Origin: Ectocarpus siliculosus
Taxonomy: Eukaryota; Sar; Phaeophyceae; Ectocarpales; Ectocarpaceae
Reading direction: 5' to 3'
NCBI GenBank assembly: GCA_000310025.1
Contig: FN648905.1
Location: forward strand, 301,404-365,403
DNA: 64,000 nucleotides
A program made the position numbers and the translations under genes. Shown here in pieces: positions 19,901 through 31,209 of this stretch. The notes below the pieces were generated by a model. It was given only the letters and a program-made list of their open reading frames with translations, was not told the DNA's origin and did not search any database. Every line of letters begins with the position of its first letter. Position 1 is the stretch's first letter.

Positions 19901-20480
19901 GAACACGCGAACAAGCGAACACGCGAACACGCGAACACACGAACACGTGAAGACAAAAGCGACCCCGCGAACACGCTAACACGCTTACACGCAATCACGT
20001 AAGACGCGAACACACGAACAAGCGAACAAGCCAATACGCGAACACACGAACACGTGAAGACACAAGCGAAGACGCGAACAATGAAGACGCGAACAAGCGA
20101 ACACGCGAACACGAAAACACGCGAACACGCATACACGCGAAGACGTCTTTGTCATTCCATACCGGATTCGGGTTGTGCTCGTGGCCATGCTATGAGGTAA
20201 CAAACAACTATGGTTTTAATCCAATAAATATTCAGTGGTGGTCACACAAGATATGGTCTAAAACCGTATTCCTGAAGATGAAACTCAGCCTCAGGGTCAG
20301 TCTTCGGGAATCCTAAAGAGAGAATCCGAGCACCGACGACCTGACCACCGAGGACCCGATGGCCGAACACGTGAAGACACAAGCGAACCCGCGAACCCGC
20401 GAACACACGAACACGCGAACAAGCGAACAAGCCAATACGCGAACCCGTGAACACTTGAAGACACGAGCGAACCCGCGACC
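16950..20480. repeat. Higher-order satellite: ~240-bp unit alternating with octamer arrays
   Basis: Seven copies of a conserved unit begin near 16953, 17617, 17899, 18697, 19147 (truncated), 19401 and 20130. Each contains GAGGTCTTTGTCATTTC, CTCGTGGCCATGC, TGGTTTGAATCCAATAAATA, a hairpin-forming CCTGAAG...CTCAGG segment and ACCCGGTGGCCGAACA. Between units lie arrays of an 8-bp minisatellite (consensus CGAACACG, variants CGAACAAG and CGAAGACG) from about 40 to 550 bp long. Open frames occur on both strands because the octamer lacks stop codons; they are not genes. Confidence 0.93.
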
Positions 20481-20504
20481 TTTTTTGGGTTTACTTCGTT
20501 TTTT

Positions 20505-21455
20505 ATGTTTCAATCGTATTTCGATTATATCAAGAACCCCCAGAACCATGGGTTTGTGAAGGCCCTGGGTGAGAGCGCAGTGAGGGATGGAGCGGTTGCC
20601 GGGGTGGCTTTGGAAAGGCAAGAGTTGATTAAGTTTGTGACCTTTGCTTACTTTAAAAAGTACCAGGCGTTGTTTTTATATCCACCCGGCCACCAGGTAG
20701 AGTCTATTGTTGATCCAAAGAAACGAGACGGGAAAGTTGATGAAACCAAGGCGTAGGTTGCTGCCATCCACGTACGCACATCCGAAGCGGCTTACGGCCA
20801 AGGGAAACCTAGAGAGGCTGCCCCTAACTACGATGTTCTTCACCTCAGTGTGCTTCGGATGGAATGGCTGGTGGAGTATTGGCTGTCGATTGTACCGGCT
20901 AGTAGTGCTGCAGGCTCGGAACCCTCTGAAAACTACCCCATTCGAGTTCCCGAGTGGCACAAGAAAGGGTACTTGAAGGACTCAGACGTAGACGGAGGTT
21001 GTAAGATGCTGTTGCGCAGAGAGCCCAAGGTAACTATCTGGCCGGGGTGGGTCGAGACGGTGAAGTGTAAATGCGGAAATAAGCCGGGAATTGGTCTATG
21101 TGCGAAGTGCATTTGCGTAAAGAAAGGTTCAATTTGCTCAGAGCTGTGCAAATGTAGACGGGCTTGCTGCATAGAAGAGACCAGTGATAGTGCCATGCTA
21201 GTCGATAGAGATGGGGGTGAATCATCACAAGGAGAGAGCGACGACGACCAATCGGGTGATGAATGTGACGTTGTGCCGGGTGTGGGCGGTTTGGACGGGG
21301 GCGTGAGTATTGGTGGATTTCGCGAGGATGATATTGCAGAGTACGAGCAGCGCGACCAGATGGATTGGACCAGTCTGGGAGAGCGGTTGGTTGTATCGCC
21401 GGGGGAACCGGTTGCTGCCTCATGGGGGCAAGGGACAAATGAAATATCTGTCTAG
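20505..21455 (+). pseudogene. CXC (tesmin/TSO1-like) cysteine-rich frame with one in-frame TAG
   Basis: A single frame runs through 20505-21455, broken only by TAG at 20754-20756. The first 83 residues include FVTFAYFKKYQALFLYPPGH. After the stop the protein-like sequence continues (VAAIHVRTSEAAYGQGKPRE, then HLSVLRMEWLVEYWLSIV). The Cys cluster follows near 21063-21168: CKCGNKPGIGLCAKCIC, then KKGSICSELCKCRRACC. This matches the C-x-C...C-x-C...G-x-x-C...C-x-C spacing of DNA-binding CXC motifs. The C-terminus is acidic (GESSQGESDDDQSGDECD). One CXC copy rather than the paired CRC arrangement suggests a transposon-derived or fragmentary protein. It could be a pseudogene, a readthrough gene, or have a small intron over the stop. 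Confidence 0.55.
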
Positions 21456-22564
21456 CGTGTGATGCAAAAAGAAAAAAACAGTGGAATTTTGGTGTTCCGA
21501 GCCGGAACATCTTGTTGGTGTCGAACGTGCTGCAAATGTTCTACATCGATGCGTTTCAACTCGAGGATGAGTATGCGCCACCTCACGTGGTGCACCCACC
21601 CGCCAACGTCAACAGCGGATACATGACCAGCCCGCACTCTACCTTGCATCGTATGATTCAGCACCCGAAGAGTCCGAACCCAACAACCTGCAGAGTGTGC
21701 CCGTGTAGGCGAAGCTGCGATGTACTTCCACAACAGTACTCAATCCGCAAGACCGTTTGACTACTCACCGCGGGGGTGGTTCTGAATTTTTCAACGTTTT
21801 CGAATTTTCTTCGGAAATCGACAGACAGGAGCCTTCGGCAGCGCGGAACACGCAGATATAGATTCGTCAACCAGCACCACCAAAAACAACTTGCTTAAAC
21901 GCCAGGGCGCCCCGCGCCCCCACCCTGAGCCCCTCTTACAAGCACCTCTATTTAGGGCGGAACACAAGCCTCGACCCCCTGCTGTTGCCGCAGCAGCCTT
22001 CATCGGTGTACCACACTCCCCAAAATTCTCCGACCTTCACATGGTGAGCACTTTGTGTACTTGGCTCTGCGTAGAAAAACGCACACAGCCGGGGGGGTTT
22101 CTAGAAGCCAACCACCCCGGTCGGCACAGGGTTCTAGGAACGATAGCGGCAATTTCAGCGCCGCGCGTTTCGTCGCTACCGCCAAATGACAAACCCCACA
22201 GCACCCTTATATGGAGGGCTCGTGACGACCCAGTCAGGTTGCTTTCCGGGGTTGGCTTTGAGAAAATCGTCCGGAAAAGAAAGCAAGCTCGCGTCCAGGT
22301 TGGTACCTGACGATAGCCTTTTGTGGCGGACGAAAAATACATTGGAGGTAAAGCGTGAGTACGCCTTTCCTCTTCGGTGCGTTTAAGTGGGGGATATCGA
22401 TATATATACCGGTACACAAAACTGCCGGACACGAATGATCGAAAACGTCTTCACTCCAAAACTGCACCTCCTTACCTCGAGCGCACGTCGTTCGTCAGAA
22501 CTTCACACGTGCTCCCAAACCCCAGAGCGACCGCGTCTTGAGGTCCGCCACACATGTCCAGCAT
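21456..22564. other. Intergenic, no gene recognised
   Basis: A short open frame at 21512-21760 contains a Pro/His-rich then Cys-containing segment (TCRVCPCRRSCDV) and might be a remnant of the CXC locus. The rest, including a purine-poor stretch at 21890-22330, shows no domain or clear repeat. Confidence 0.4.
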
Positions 22565-22955
22565 TCACCCCGTTATAGCAACAGCATACCGCAAGGCGTC
22601 CACCGCCTCCGGCGAAGTATAGTACCGATCAAACCGTCGGCGTTTGTCGTGCGTGACAGGTTCAGGTGCGGCGCTCCACTTCCGGCTGTGGCGCGGCGTC
22701 TGTTTTGCCCTCAGCGCTACGCGTTCCTTGCTTTGCGCCAACTCGTGCTTTTTGTACAGCTCCAGCAGACAACCCGAACGCTTACATAGCGCGAGCAAAC
22801 CTGGGCCCGCGGCTCCCGACTGAAAGCCGGGAAACCTGTCTGCGATACCGGCCTCGTCCACAAAAGCTCGAACTAATTCCCCTGTCCTAGCCCTGATGTG
22901 CCTGAAGGTCTTCTCCGCATTCAAGGCAAGCGCTGCAACGGCGGCTGCTGCTGCT
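22565..22955 (-). CDS. Hypothetical terminal exon
   Basis: On the minus strand a good acceptor (CTTGACATCATGCAG) precedes an open frame of about 129 residues ending at TGA 22567-22565. It starts with an Ala run and continues [19 protein letters not shown], then a Lys/Arg-rich second half with [17 protein letters not shown] and [11 protein letters not shown]. Codon composition looks coding. A further open frame upstream at 23177-22990 may hold an earlier exon, but its junction is not resolved. No family is recognised. Confidence 0.35.
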
Positions 22956-23571
22956 CTGCATGATGTCAAGGAAACCTGTCGAAATTTGCATCCAAACGAT
23001 CAATGGTGCGGCAACGTGCCCCATGGATGTTTGGAAAGCTATCCACAACATGAGCATCCCATGAACCATGATCAGCAAGCTGCAAAGCTGTAAAGCAGTC
23101 AACTTCAGCAGCGTCTCGGCGACCGTACCTGTCCTGTTTTCGAGGTTCCGCCGCGTTTTGGAGGCGACCATCGGCAAGGATGGTGACGCGTCCTGTAGTG
23201 CTGATCCGAATTCTTACCAGGGTCCTAACCCTACCTAACTCACTAAGAAGTAAAGCTCGGAGTATAAGGAGATTCGAGCAACTCTACGAGGTAGTCACGT
23301 TGGACCAAAGATACCCTGCCCAGCACGGTGCGACCAAGTTGAACAAATCCACTGAACACGTTGGCGCAGCTATTTTTTCTCATTCAAGGCATTGCATGAA
23401 ACAATGAACCACTCACGGGCGCAGGCTATAACCTTGTCTTGGCTCCTGCAATGTTTTGTCTCGGTCTCTGCTTTGAGCGTGAAGAACGATGTGGTTGAGT
23501 GACACCCAGTGGAACCTGCCGTCGCCCAGGGGCTCCGGATGTTGGCGTCGTGCTAACCTGTACCCTGGGCT

Positions 23572-24538
23572 GATATTGAGCAGTAACCAGAAACGGGTAT
23601 ACCCGGGTACTTTATCACCAATTTCGGGTACACTTAGAAATCAACGCGCCTGCACCCCCAGGTACCCCCAGGTAGCCGGCGGCATCTCCAGACCCTCTGG
23701 TGTAACCGATGCTGGTTACTGGTGTACCCGGAAACGGTCGATTTCGTACCCAGAAATGGTCATATAATCCCGGCGCCGAAGACTCTAAAACCCGCAGAAA
23801 AAACCGTGTACCTCACATACCCGCACGACACGCCATGGACCGCAAACTCCAAAGAAAGTAAGTAGCCGCACAAAACCACCAACGCTTGTTGACGGGCACA
23901 TTGCCTCGAAGGATACCAATCTCCTACAGCCTCCTCCGTAGATCGCGGCGAAAAACCAACCGCCGTGCCCTGCTCGCTGTGGTGCTCGTGCATAAGGTAA
24001 TGACAGAGAGACAAAACGGGCACGACCTGCCTCATGCTTCCGAGGCACAGCAGCAGCACAGCAGCACAGCAGCACGGCAGCAGCAGCAGAGCACGGCGGA
24101 TGGTTTCACCGCGATCTACGGAGGAGGCTGTCGGAGATTGGTATCCTTCGAGGCAATGTGCCCGTCAACGAGCGTTGGTGGTTTGTGTGGGACTACTGTG
24201 GGAGTATGTGTGCGGTACTGGTGTGTCGTGCGGGTATGTGCGGTATACGTGTTTTACTGCGGGTTTTAGAGTAGTCGGGCGCCGGGATAATATGACCATT
24301 TCTGGGTACAAAATCGACCTCTTCCGGGTACACTAGTAACCAATATCGGTTACAACACCAGAGGGTCCTAATTCCAGCGAAAGTTATACCCGATGGAGTT
24401 TTTTTCAGAAACGGGTACAATGGTTTTTCGGCCAATCAGTTGACAGCCTGGGCGTGCAAGCGTGTTGATTTAAGTGTACCCTAAATTGGTGATATAGTAC
24501 CCTGGTATACCCGTTTCTGGCTACTGGTCGTTGATATT
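23572..24538. mobile_element. Foldback element with ~400-bp inverted arms
   Basis: The left arm (about 23572-23975) and right arm (about 24085-24538) are imperfect reverse complements. Matching blocks include CCAGAAACGGGTATACC, ATCACCAATTT, GAAATGGTCATAT, CCTCGAAGGATACCAATCTC and the innermost GCCGTG with GAGCACGGCGG. The short central loop (about 23976-24084) contains a CAG-rich run (24047-24093). Structure and the absence of coding capacity fit a non-autonomous foldback/MITE element. Confidence 0.85.
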
Positions 24539-26278
24539 TGTGTGGACGTTTCATTGAACGGAGCCCCCCGCAACACCTGTGTACAGCCCTCGCTCTCCCA
24601 GCCTCCGTTCTCCTCGTTAGCGTACTTCCAGCCTCATGGACACCTGCTGAAGGGGCAGCACAGCCTCTCTCCCGCAGTGATGCCACCAGGTTAACTGTTG
24701 TCGTGTGTGTGCGATGTACATACATACGAAGTACAGTAATACAATACGTAGTATAGTTGTCCTGTTGTTCTTGTTCGACTAAATTTCTCTCACCAAGCAA
24801 CGCACATACGGGGATGGTGCAAAAGGGACAAGATGTAGACTTAGCGAGTAAGGCTCGGCGGTGCAAGGGATAAGATATTGACAACATGTACTAACCATCA
24901 CGGCGCACGGGAAACAGTACGTGACCACGGTGGACTTGACCACGGTGGACTGCTTGCGAGGTGCCAATAATCTCCAAATTATAACACATCACCATCATCA
25001 TCGAGTATGTATGTAGTACAATGACAAATGTGGTGTAGTTGACAACAGTAGCCATCTCCATGTATGAACGAATACATGGATGGGGAGGGTGCAAGGACGA
25101 GGATATCGCAATAATAAGGTCACACGGCACACGGCGCGCGGGTAGCACTTTTATTTGGTAACTAACCGGCGAGCTGTTCGCTGCCCCCTGGAGTTACAGC
25201 AGTATTGCGCTGCCAGGATATTGTTGTCCACAAACAAGCTCCAGCTCATTGACTTCCCGTTTACACTCAGTCGCGCCGTCCCCCCAACGACCGACTTGTC
25301 CCGACGTCTAGATAGACTACTGCTGTACAGCAGCCAGCCGACAGCTTCGCCATAGCTCCGTAGATAGATACGTACGCAGCAGGGAAGCTGCTGCGACCAA
25401 ACCACAACAATGGGTACTCTGCAGGCAGAGCAGGAACCTGCTCCCTGCCCCTGCTACCATCACTGTGACTGATCGCACAGAACCAGAAGTAGCAGCTCAG
25501 CAGTAGTAGTCAACTAGCCTACCCGAGCTGTACCCGAGGGAACAGCTCCTGAGCGTACTGTACTAACGAACCAACCAGCGTAGAGCAAACGCGGCGCGTT
25601 GTGCTACGATGGATGCGGGGCTACAGCATTCCTGTCCCCGTATTATTCTCACATATGTACGGCCATCACCTTCCTCAACTCCCTTTTCAAAATATTGGAA
25701 CCACGCCGTTCATTTCTTCCTAATATGTTCCGCTCTAAATCCTATATGTTACTGGGGTTGGGTGGTAAGGCCCCTCCAGCAGTGGAGGTAAGCAGTAAAG
25801 AAAAGAATGGATTGCAAATATTCGCGCCCAAAGAAACTATCCGTCACTCCTTTGTGTTTTCCCTTGTCTCGTGAAACTTGGACCACAGGCGCTCGTAAGC
25901 AGCGCACGGATACAAGACGAACGAGCGGACAACACTACTATTGCTGCGGTCCAGCGACCGCCTCTGCTGCTAACCAGGGTTGAAGTTTTTCTCCCTGGCC
26001 GACAGATTCTCCCGCTGGCCGACGGCTACCTACTCGGTATGTGACATGGGCAAAGAAGGAACGCGTAGACACTCGTCTCCACTGCGGACAACAACCGAAG
26101 CATAAGTAACGCGTGTATATACCGTGGAGTACACTGCCCTCGCCGTTCGCAAAAAAAGCGGTCCACGACGACCGTGAACGCGACCCATAACTCGGTCCAT
26201 GGCGGTGAACCCAAGTTTCAGTCACAAACTGCTGTTTGTTTCTTTGTTTCCGCTCCGAACACAAGTTCATTGTGACAC
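24539..26278. other. Intergenic, no gene recognised
   Basis: Short open frames only. The stretch contains scattered TACTGCTGTAC-type motifs (around 25318-25334) and simple TACAT/ATACG runs (24717-24755). I see no domain, RNA gene or clear transposon. Confidence 0.4.
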
Positions 26279-27594
26279 AAGGGCTCCGGACGCGGGGGGC
26301 TACCGCCCCCCCCGTCCTTCGTTTTGGCTGGTGCTCTATGCGGAGAGGAAAACGTCGGGGCGTTGAAACACATACCAAGTGGGACGTGCTTGATGTGGTC
26401 AGAATATGATTTAATTACAATATCTTCCCGAAGAAGTGGAGCTGTGAAGGCAGCTCGTGGACCACGAAAGAAAAAACACCACAAACTGAAGATTTGACCG
26501 GAACTATTCTTCGGCGCAACTTGAAGTACATACAATCTCGATATGCGAGATTTTCGGACTTGCGATGTACACCAGAAGCATTACGCGGCGTACCGTGTGA
26601 AACAATTTTACCGTAAAGTGGAGCTTAGAAGGTGGCTTTTTTATGTTGCAAAGGAAACGACACAGTCGCAACTCTACTGTGATAGTCTAGACTTGTGATA
26701 TTGGACTACGGTCTTACAATCTCGATATGCGAGATTTTCGGACTTGCAATGTACACCGGAAGCATTACTCGGCGTTCGGTGTTCAAACCATTACCGCGGT
26801 AGAGCTCAGAAGACGGCTCTTACACGGTAAGAAGGAAACGACACAGTCCCAACTCGAATGTGATACTCTATCAAGTCTAACTAACGTGATGCTCCAGACT
26901 AAGGCGTAATCTAGGCTGGAACTGTTCTTCGGCGCTATGTATTCATGCAAAGTTGAAAATGTACAACTTACAAAATGTAGAGCGACAGCGTTGTTCAGAC
27001 GCAATCGGGAACGGCAAACAAACGGGTCCCTTGGGAACCAATCGTTAGCGTACGCTCAAAATGTAGCGAACATTACACACACACTCATCTTGAAAGTTGT
27101 AGCCGACACTCTAAATGTACTTGGCATCTACACGTGCATGTCTAAGCCGCTTGTCTAATTGTGGTACGTGGCAACATAAGATACTCTGAATGTGATGTAT
27201 TTACGTGGCTACTATACATGTCTGTCAAGGCGCGGAAAAATCGTTCGTGTAGAAGATAGGTGGTAGTACCCAAAGCTAAGAGGGAAACCGAACGACACCG
27301 AGAGGCATTTAATTTGCACAAAGAACTAAACACGAAAGAAATAAAAAAGTCAGGCAGTGACACGGCGCGCCTGGAGTTTACATGGCTACATAATACGTGT
27401 TGCGAAGCCGGAGACATGCATCACCGAAAGACACAGAAAACGAAGATCAGGCTCGTCACACAGCGTTCGTAGCGTTGATGGTCTACTTCCGTGCTGTTGA
27501 ACAGGATTCCTGCCTTGGTAGCAGGAGCATCGTTGGAGGAAGAAGACCTGAGGTGGTGAAGACACTTCCGTCCAGTAAGGTCGCTTGTTCTTTA

Positions 27595-27800
27595 CAGTCC
27601 CGAGCGGAGGGGTCCGAGGTGGAGACGCAGGTGCGACAACGTGGTTTTGAGCCGTCCCGCCGGCGCGTGCAGCTCGCCCGTCGCTGGACGCTCGGAGCCC
27701 CGAGCGGCCGCGTCTCGCTGAGAGAGGGCTCTCGGCGGGCTTCGCGGAGCGGGAAGCCGAGCGGCGGCCCCTTCGTCGCTCGCCAACATTTGACGCTATC
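27595..27800 (+). repeat. GC-rich ~205-bp module, copy 1
   Basis: Begins CAGTCCCGAGCGGAGG and includes TTTTGAGCCGTCCCGCCGG, CCGTCGCTGGACGC and GGAGCCCCGAGCGGC. Its GC content is far higher than the flanks. The family has four members here, two per arm. The associated open frames (Arg/Ala/Pro-rich on both strands) reflect composition. Confidence 0.85.
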
Positions 27801-28265
27801 GGTGGACGCGGGAGGCTACCGCCCCCCTCGTCCCCCGTTTGAGAGTGTTTGTATGTGCATACGAAACGAACGGTAACATTTGCAACACATATTACCAAGT
27901 GGGACGGTTGTTCGCTACATACAGCTGAAGAGAACGATGGACAGACAGACGCAGGTTCAAGTCGAGAGAAGCATGCATGCATGATGCGTCATCATCTCCT
28001 TATCCACTTACCGTCTTCTTCTTTCTTCCACTGAAACAAAACTAAGTGCAAAAATAATTAATGTCAAACAAACGTTGAAGCTTCTGGCGCACACCCTGCT
28101 TGCTGTAGCCATAATGTATGTGTGTGCACCTGTCTGTCTTTAGTATACAGTACGGCCCCGGAGATAAGAAACGTCAAGATCGGGTCGAGGCTCAATCCCT
28201 TACTTTGCGTCGAAGGACCAACCGAAGTCGTCCTTTTTCTTAAAAGAAATGCATTAGGGGTTTAG

Positions 28266-28285
28266 CTAACCCTAACCCTAACCCG
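28266..28285 (+). repeat. Telomere-like CTAACCC repeats inside the left arm
   Basis: Just over three CCCTAA units, flanked by a small duplication: CGAAGTCGTC followed by TTTTCTTAAAAGAAA occurs at about 28211-28247 and again at 28282-28312. The mirror position in the right arm (about 41300-41330) has a single uninterrupted copy, so the insert arose after arm duplication. Confidence 0.75.
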
Positions 28286-30006
28286 AAGTCGTCAATTTTC
28301 TTAAAAGAAAGGCCTTTCTTATTCCTTTGGACTGTCGCATCCTCCTGATTCTGTTATTTCTCATTTTCTTTAATTTCTGGCTAAGAAGATGCATACAACA
28401 ACACAAAAAATCCATGCAGCAGTGGGTAAAGCAGCCCCCGGCGGCGCCGAGTCGTTAGCTAAATAACGCGGAGGTGGGGGGGACAGCGCCAACAATCACT
28501 CTCCCCTCCTACGAAAAAAAAACGTTGTGCAGCTAGGTACGGGGGGGGGAGTGGGAGCACGGAAGGAGCAGCAGTGGAACGTTTCATATTGGATACACCC
28601 CCCCAGCAACCCTTGTTTCTCATGTATTGGGGGTATCGCACGATCGATCATGTTTGTTTCTTGTTAGGACGTTTCTTATGTTGTGGCCGAGATTGAGCTG
28701 TGTTTCTTAGCCCTTTTTTCTTATTTTTACTAAAAAGTTGAGCCTTTTTTTCTTCGCGGAATGTTTCTTAGTTGCGGGCCCGTACTGTAAGCAAGCGTCT
28801 GACCGCGCTAACCGGCTGACCAATGAAGACGTCAGTCTCAGTGCGGTGGAAGACACACAATGCGCTTCTACAGTAAACAATCTGGGACCCTGTGACCGAG
28901 TGTCACGGGGGAGTCTACGCTACTCTCCGGATTAAAGACAGATAGATACCGTATAGCAGCAGTAAGAAGAAAACTAACTGCACTTGTTTGCCTTGTTATG
29001 GCTGCTACTACTTTGGGTGCGCGTGGCGTGCGCTTTGACCTGTCTGTCTGTGTGTGCAAGTGTGGCTTGTACCATAGCTATATACAGCCGTGAGACTACA
29101 TACAATACAGCAACATGCAGCAGTCTGTCTAGATCAGTACTCCGTATAGTAATGTTCGCACACTACACACACACCCGGTGTCTGTCGTCCTCCGGACCGC
29201 ATACATACATACCGCAGAGAGATCCAGCATACAGAGAGAGCTGATCATGAGAAACAAACATGAGCGAGATGCATGTGATGTGTTCCGAGTTCCGAGAGCC
29301 AGTTTTTTCTGTCACAATGAACGCCGCAAGTTGTCCGGCTTCCGTCTTCTCATTTATTTCCGGAAGAAATGTTTGCCCGCTACCGCACGCGCATAGAGGG
29401 GTGCCGTCACCGTTACAACACCACACACAGGTGGTCAACAGTAAACAGTCCACCAAACACACTCCTCATGCACCATCGCTAAAGTAAGTGCACGAAAGGT
29501 ATGAACATGGGGATGTAATGCATGTATGTATGTGTATGTTACCTGCTATAGATACATGTTTACGTACACGATCCGCGATACATGCATGCAGTAACGTGCG
29601 TCACGTGCACGCGGTTGTCATTTCTTCTTCAAAATTCATGTTCCGAGATAGGTTGAAGATATCAAAAAATACCGACAGCATGGTGAAGAATGAAAGAACA
29701 CACGTCCGTCTGTATTCTTTGAGGTCAACAGCTTGCCGCACGCGCAATCCCAGCAGCATCGCGCAGCTGCAGAAAAAAATGCCGGCAACACCACTCACAG
29801 CAAAGTTGCACCTCTCAACGCGCCATGCCTAACGCGGTCACACAACAACATATTGCCACATGCAGTAGTGCTACATGCACAGATGCGTGTTGCAGTGCAC
29901 AATGCACAACAACAGCAACAACACACCTCACACGTCACTTCAAGTTCTCAAAAACACGGAAAGACGTTAGCCACCAATCGGATCGCTGATTCTTACATTG
30001 GAGCGA

Positions 30007-30222
30007 CAGTCCCGAGCGGAGGTGTCCGAGGTGGAGAGAAAAATTGCGACGACGTGGTTTTGAGCCGTCCCGCCGGCGCGTGCAGCTCATCCGTCGCTGG
30101 ACGCCCGGAGCCCCGAGCGGCGGCGTCTCGCTGAGAGGGGGCTCCCGGAGGGCTCCGCGGAGCGGGAGGGCGAGCGGCGGCCCCGGCGTCGCGCGCCAAC
30201 ACTCGACGCTAATCGTGTCGAG
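30007..30222 (+). repeat. GC-rich ~205-bp module, copy 2
   Basis: The same module as at 27595, at the inner end of the left arm, followed by AGTTGAGAGTGGGCGC and a GC-rich tail up to 30300. It differs from copy 1 at a modest number of positions. Confidence 0.85.
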
Positions 30223-31209
30223 TTGAGAGTGGGCGCAATCCCGCCGCTTCGCTCTCAGGCGCCGAACGGAGGCCTGCGGCGCGCCCTCAGGCTTGAGCTA
30301 ATTTTCCTCACCTCTATTGGTGTGGGTAATCGGTGTCTGTGATCCGAAACTGCCGGTGGCACGCCACACGCAGCCGAGCAACACGCCGAAACCGTGCCGA
30401 CTACGTTCGCAAAGGCTGTACACACCCATACAGCCAACACGTTTTCACGGGAAAACTGCCGGAGCAATTTTCCCCTTGCTGGCGCAATTGATCCCTTGTT
30501 CTATCTGCAAACACAATAGACAGACGTCTGCGCTACGAAATACAGCCGCAGCAATCGGATCACGGCTGCGGAGTACACGTGACATGCCAACACGCAGCCG
30601 AGTGACGCACTTCGAAGGAAAACTACAAACGGTCATTTTACGGCAAATAAATATGGCCAAAAATTGCTGTTCATGCCCTTCGCATTGCCTATTTTATCAT
30701 TTTTTATACGCCTTCTGATTCGAAGGGATGACTATTATAAGACAAATTCAGTCATTTTTGGCAATTATGGCCGGCAAAGAAACGTCAGAATAGAGTTCGA
30801 TTTGAGCGAACTTATGTTTTCAGAACCCGTTTTTCTCGGGGATTCCAAAAATGCAAAGATCTCGTATCGATCTCGCATCTTGTTTGGGTCCGCAGCGCAG
30901 TTGCATCACGGCGGCAAATTGCTTGCCGGGTGCCACTATTTTTTGGCGCGGCATTCATGGGCGGGATCCCGGCGCCATGTTTCCGTGCGTGCGGGGTTGC
31001 GGAGAGATGGTCGTTTTGGGTCTGTCCGCGAGGGTGGTCCAGTGAACAAAAAAGGGCCGTCTCTCCGACAAAATGAGATGGTCTACGAACAAGATAGGGT
31101 CGTTTGTGGAATTATAACAAAGGAGGGGGTCGTCTTATGGTATTACAGACCTAGGATATGGCCGTTGGATATGGCGATACGAGACCCACAGATCAGGTGA
31201 AGACACATC

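Larger units (their letters stand above)
26279..30320. repeat. Left arm of very large inverted repeat
   Basis: The reverse complement of 39324-43033 over most of its length. Anchors: 26279-26535 with 42777-43033; 27386-27800 with 41467-41895; 28440-28560 with 41070-41160; 28740-28930 with 40650-40850; 29488-29832 with 39801-40145; 30005-30320 with 39324-39640. The 29488 frame and its mirror give almost the same 114-residue translation, so identity is high. The outer end is AAGGGCTCCGGACGCGGGG. This arm carries an extra ~290 bp (about 27895-28180) and a telomere-like insertion absent from the other arm. Confidence 0.92.

Noticed and set aside
17089-20136. Many long open frames on both strands (HANTRTRE-type and VFACSRVRV-type translations)
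   Set aside because: They are translations of the CGAACACG octamer array, which lacks stop codons in several registers. There is no start context, domain or codon bias.
16950-20480. CRISPR-like appearance: conserved unit separated by variable sequence
   Set aside because: The units are ~240 bp, the intervening DNA is itself tandemly repetitive and of widely variable length, and the genome is eukaryotic.
26218-26535. Conserved ~85-residue translation shared by three arm copies (also 42777 and 44698)
   Set aside because: Conservation is at the DNA level across the whole repeat, the C-termini differ after the element boundary, and no family was recognised. Treated as repeat, not gene.
27595-30226. 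Arg/Ala/Pro-rich frames in the GC-rich modules
   Set aside because: They occur on both strands, are mirrored in the other arm and follow from GC composition; no domain.
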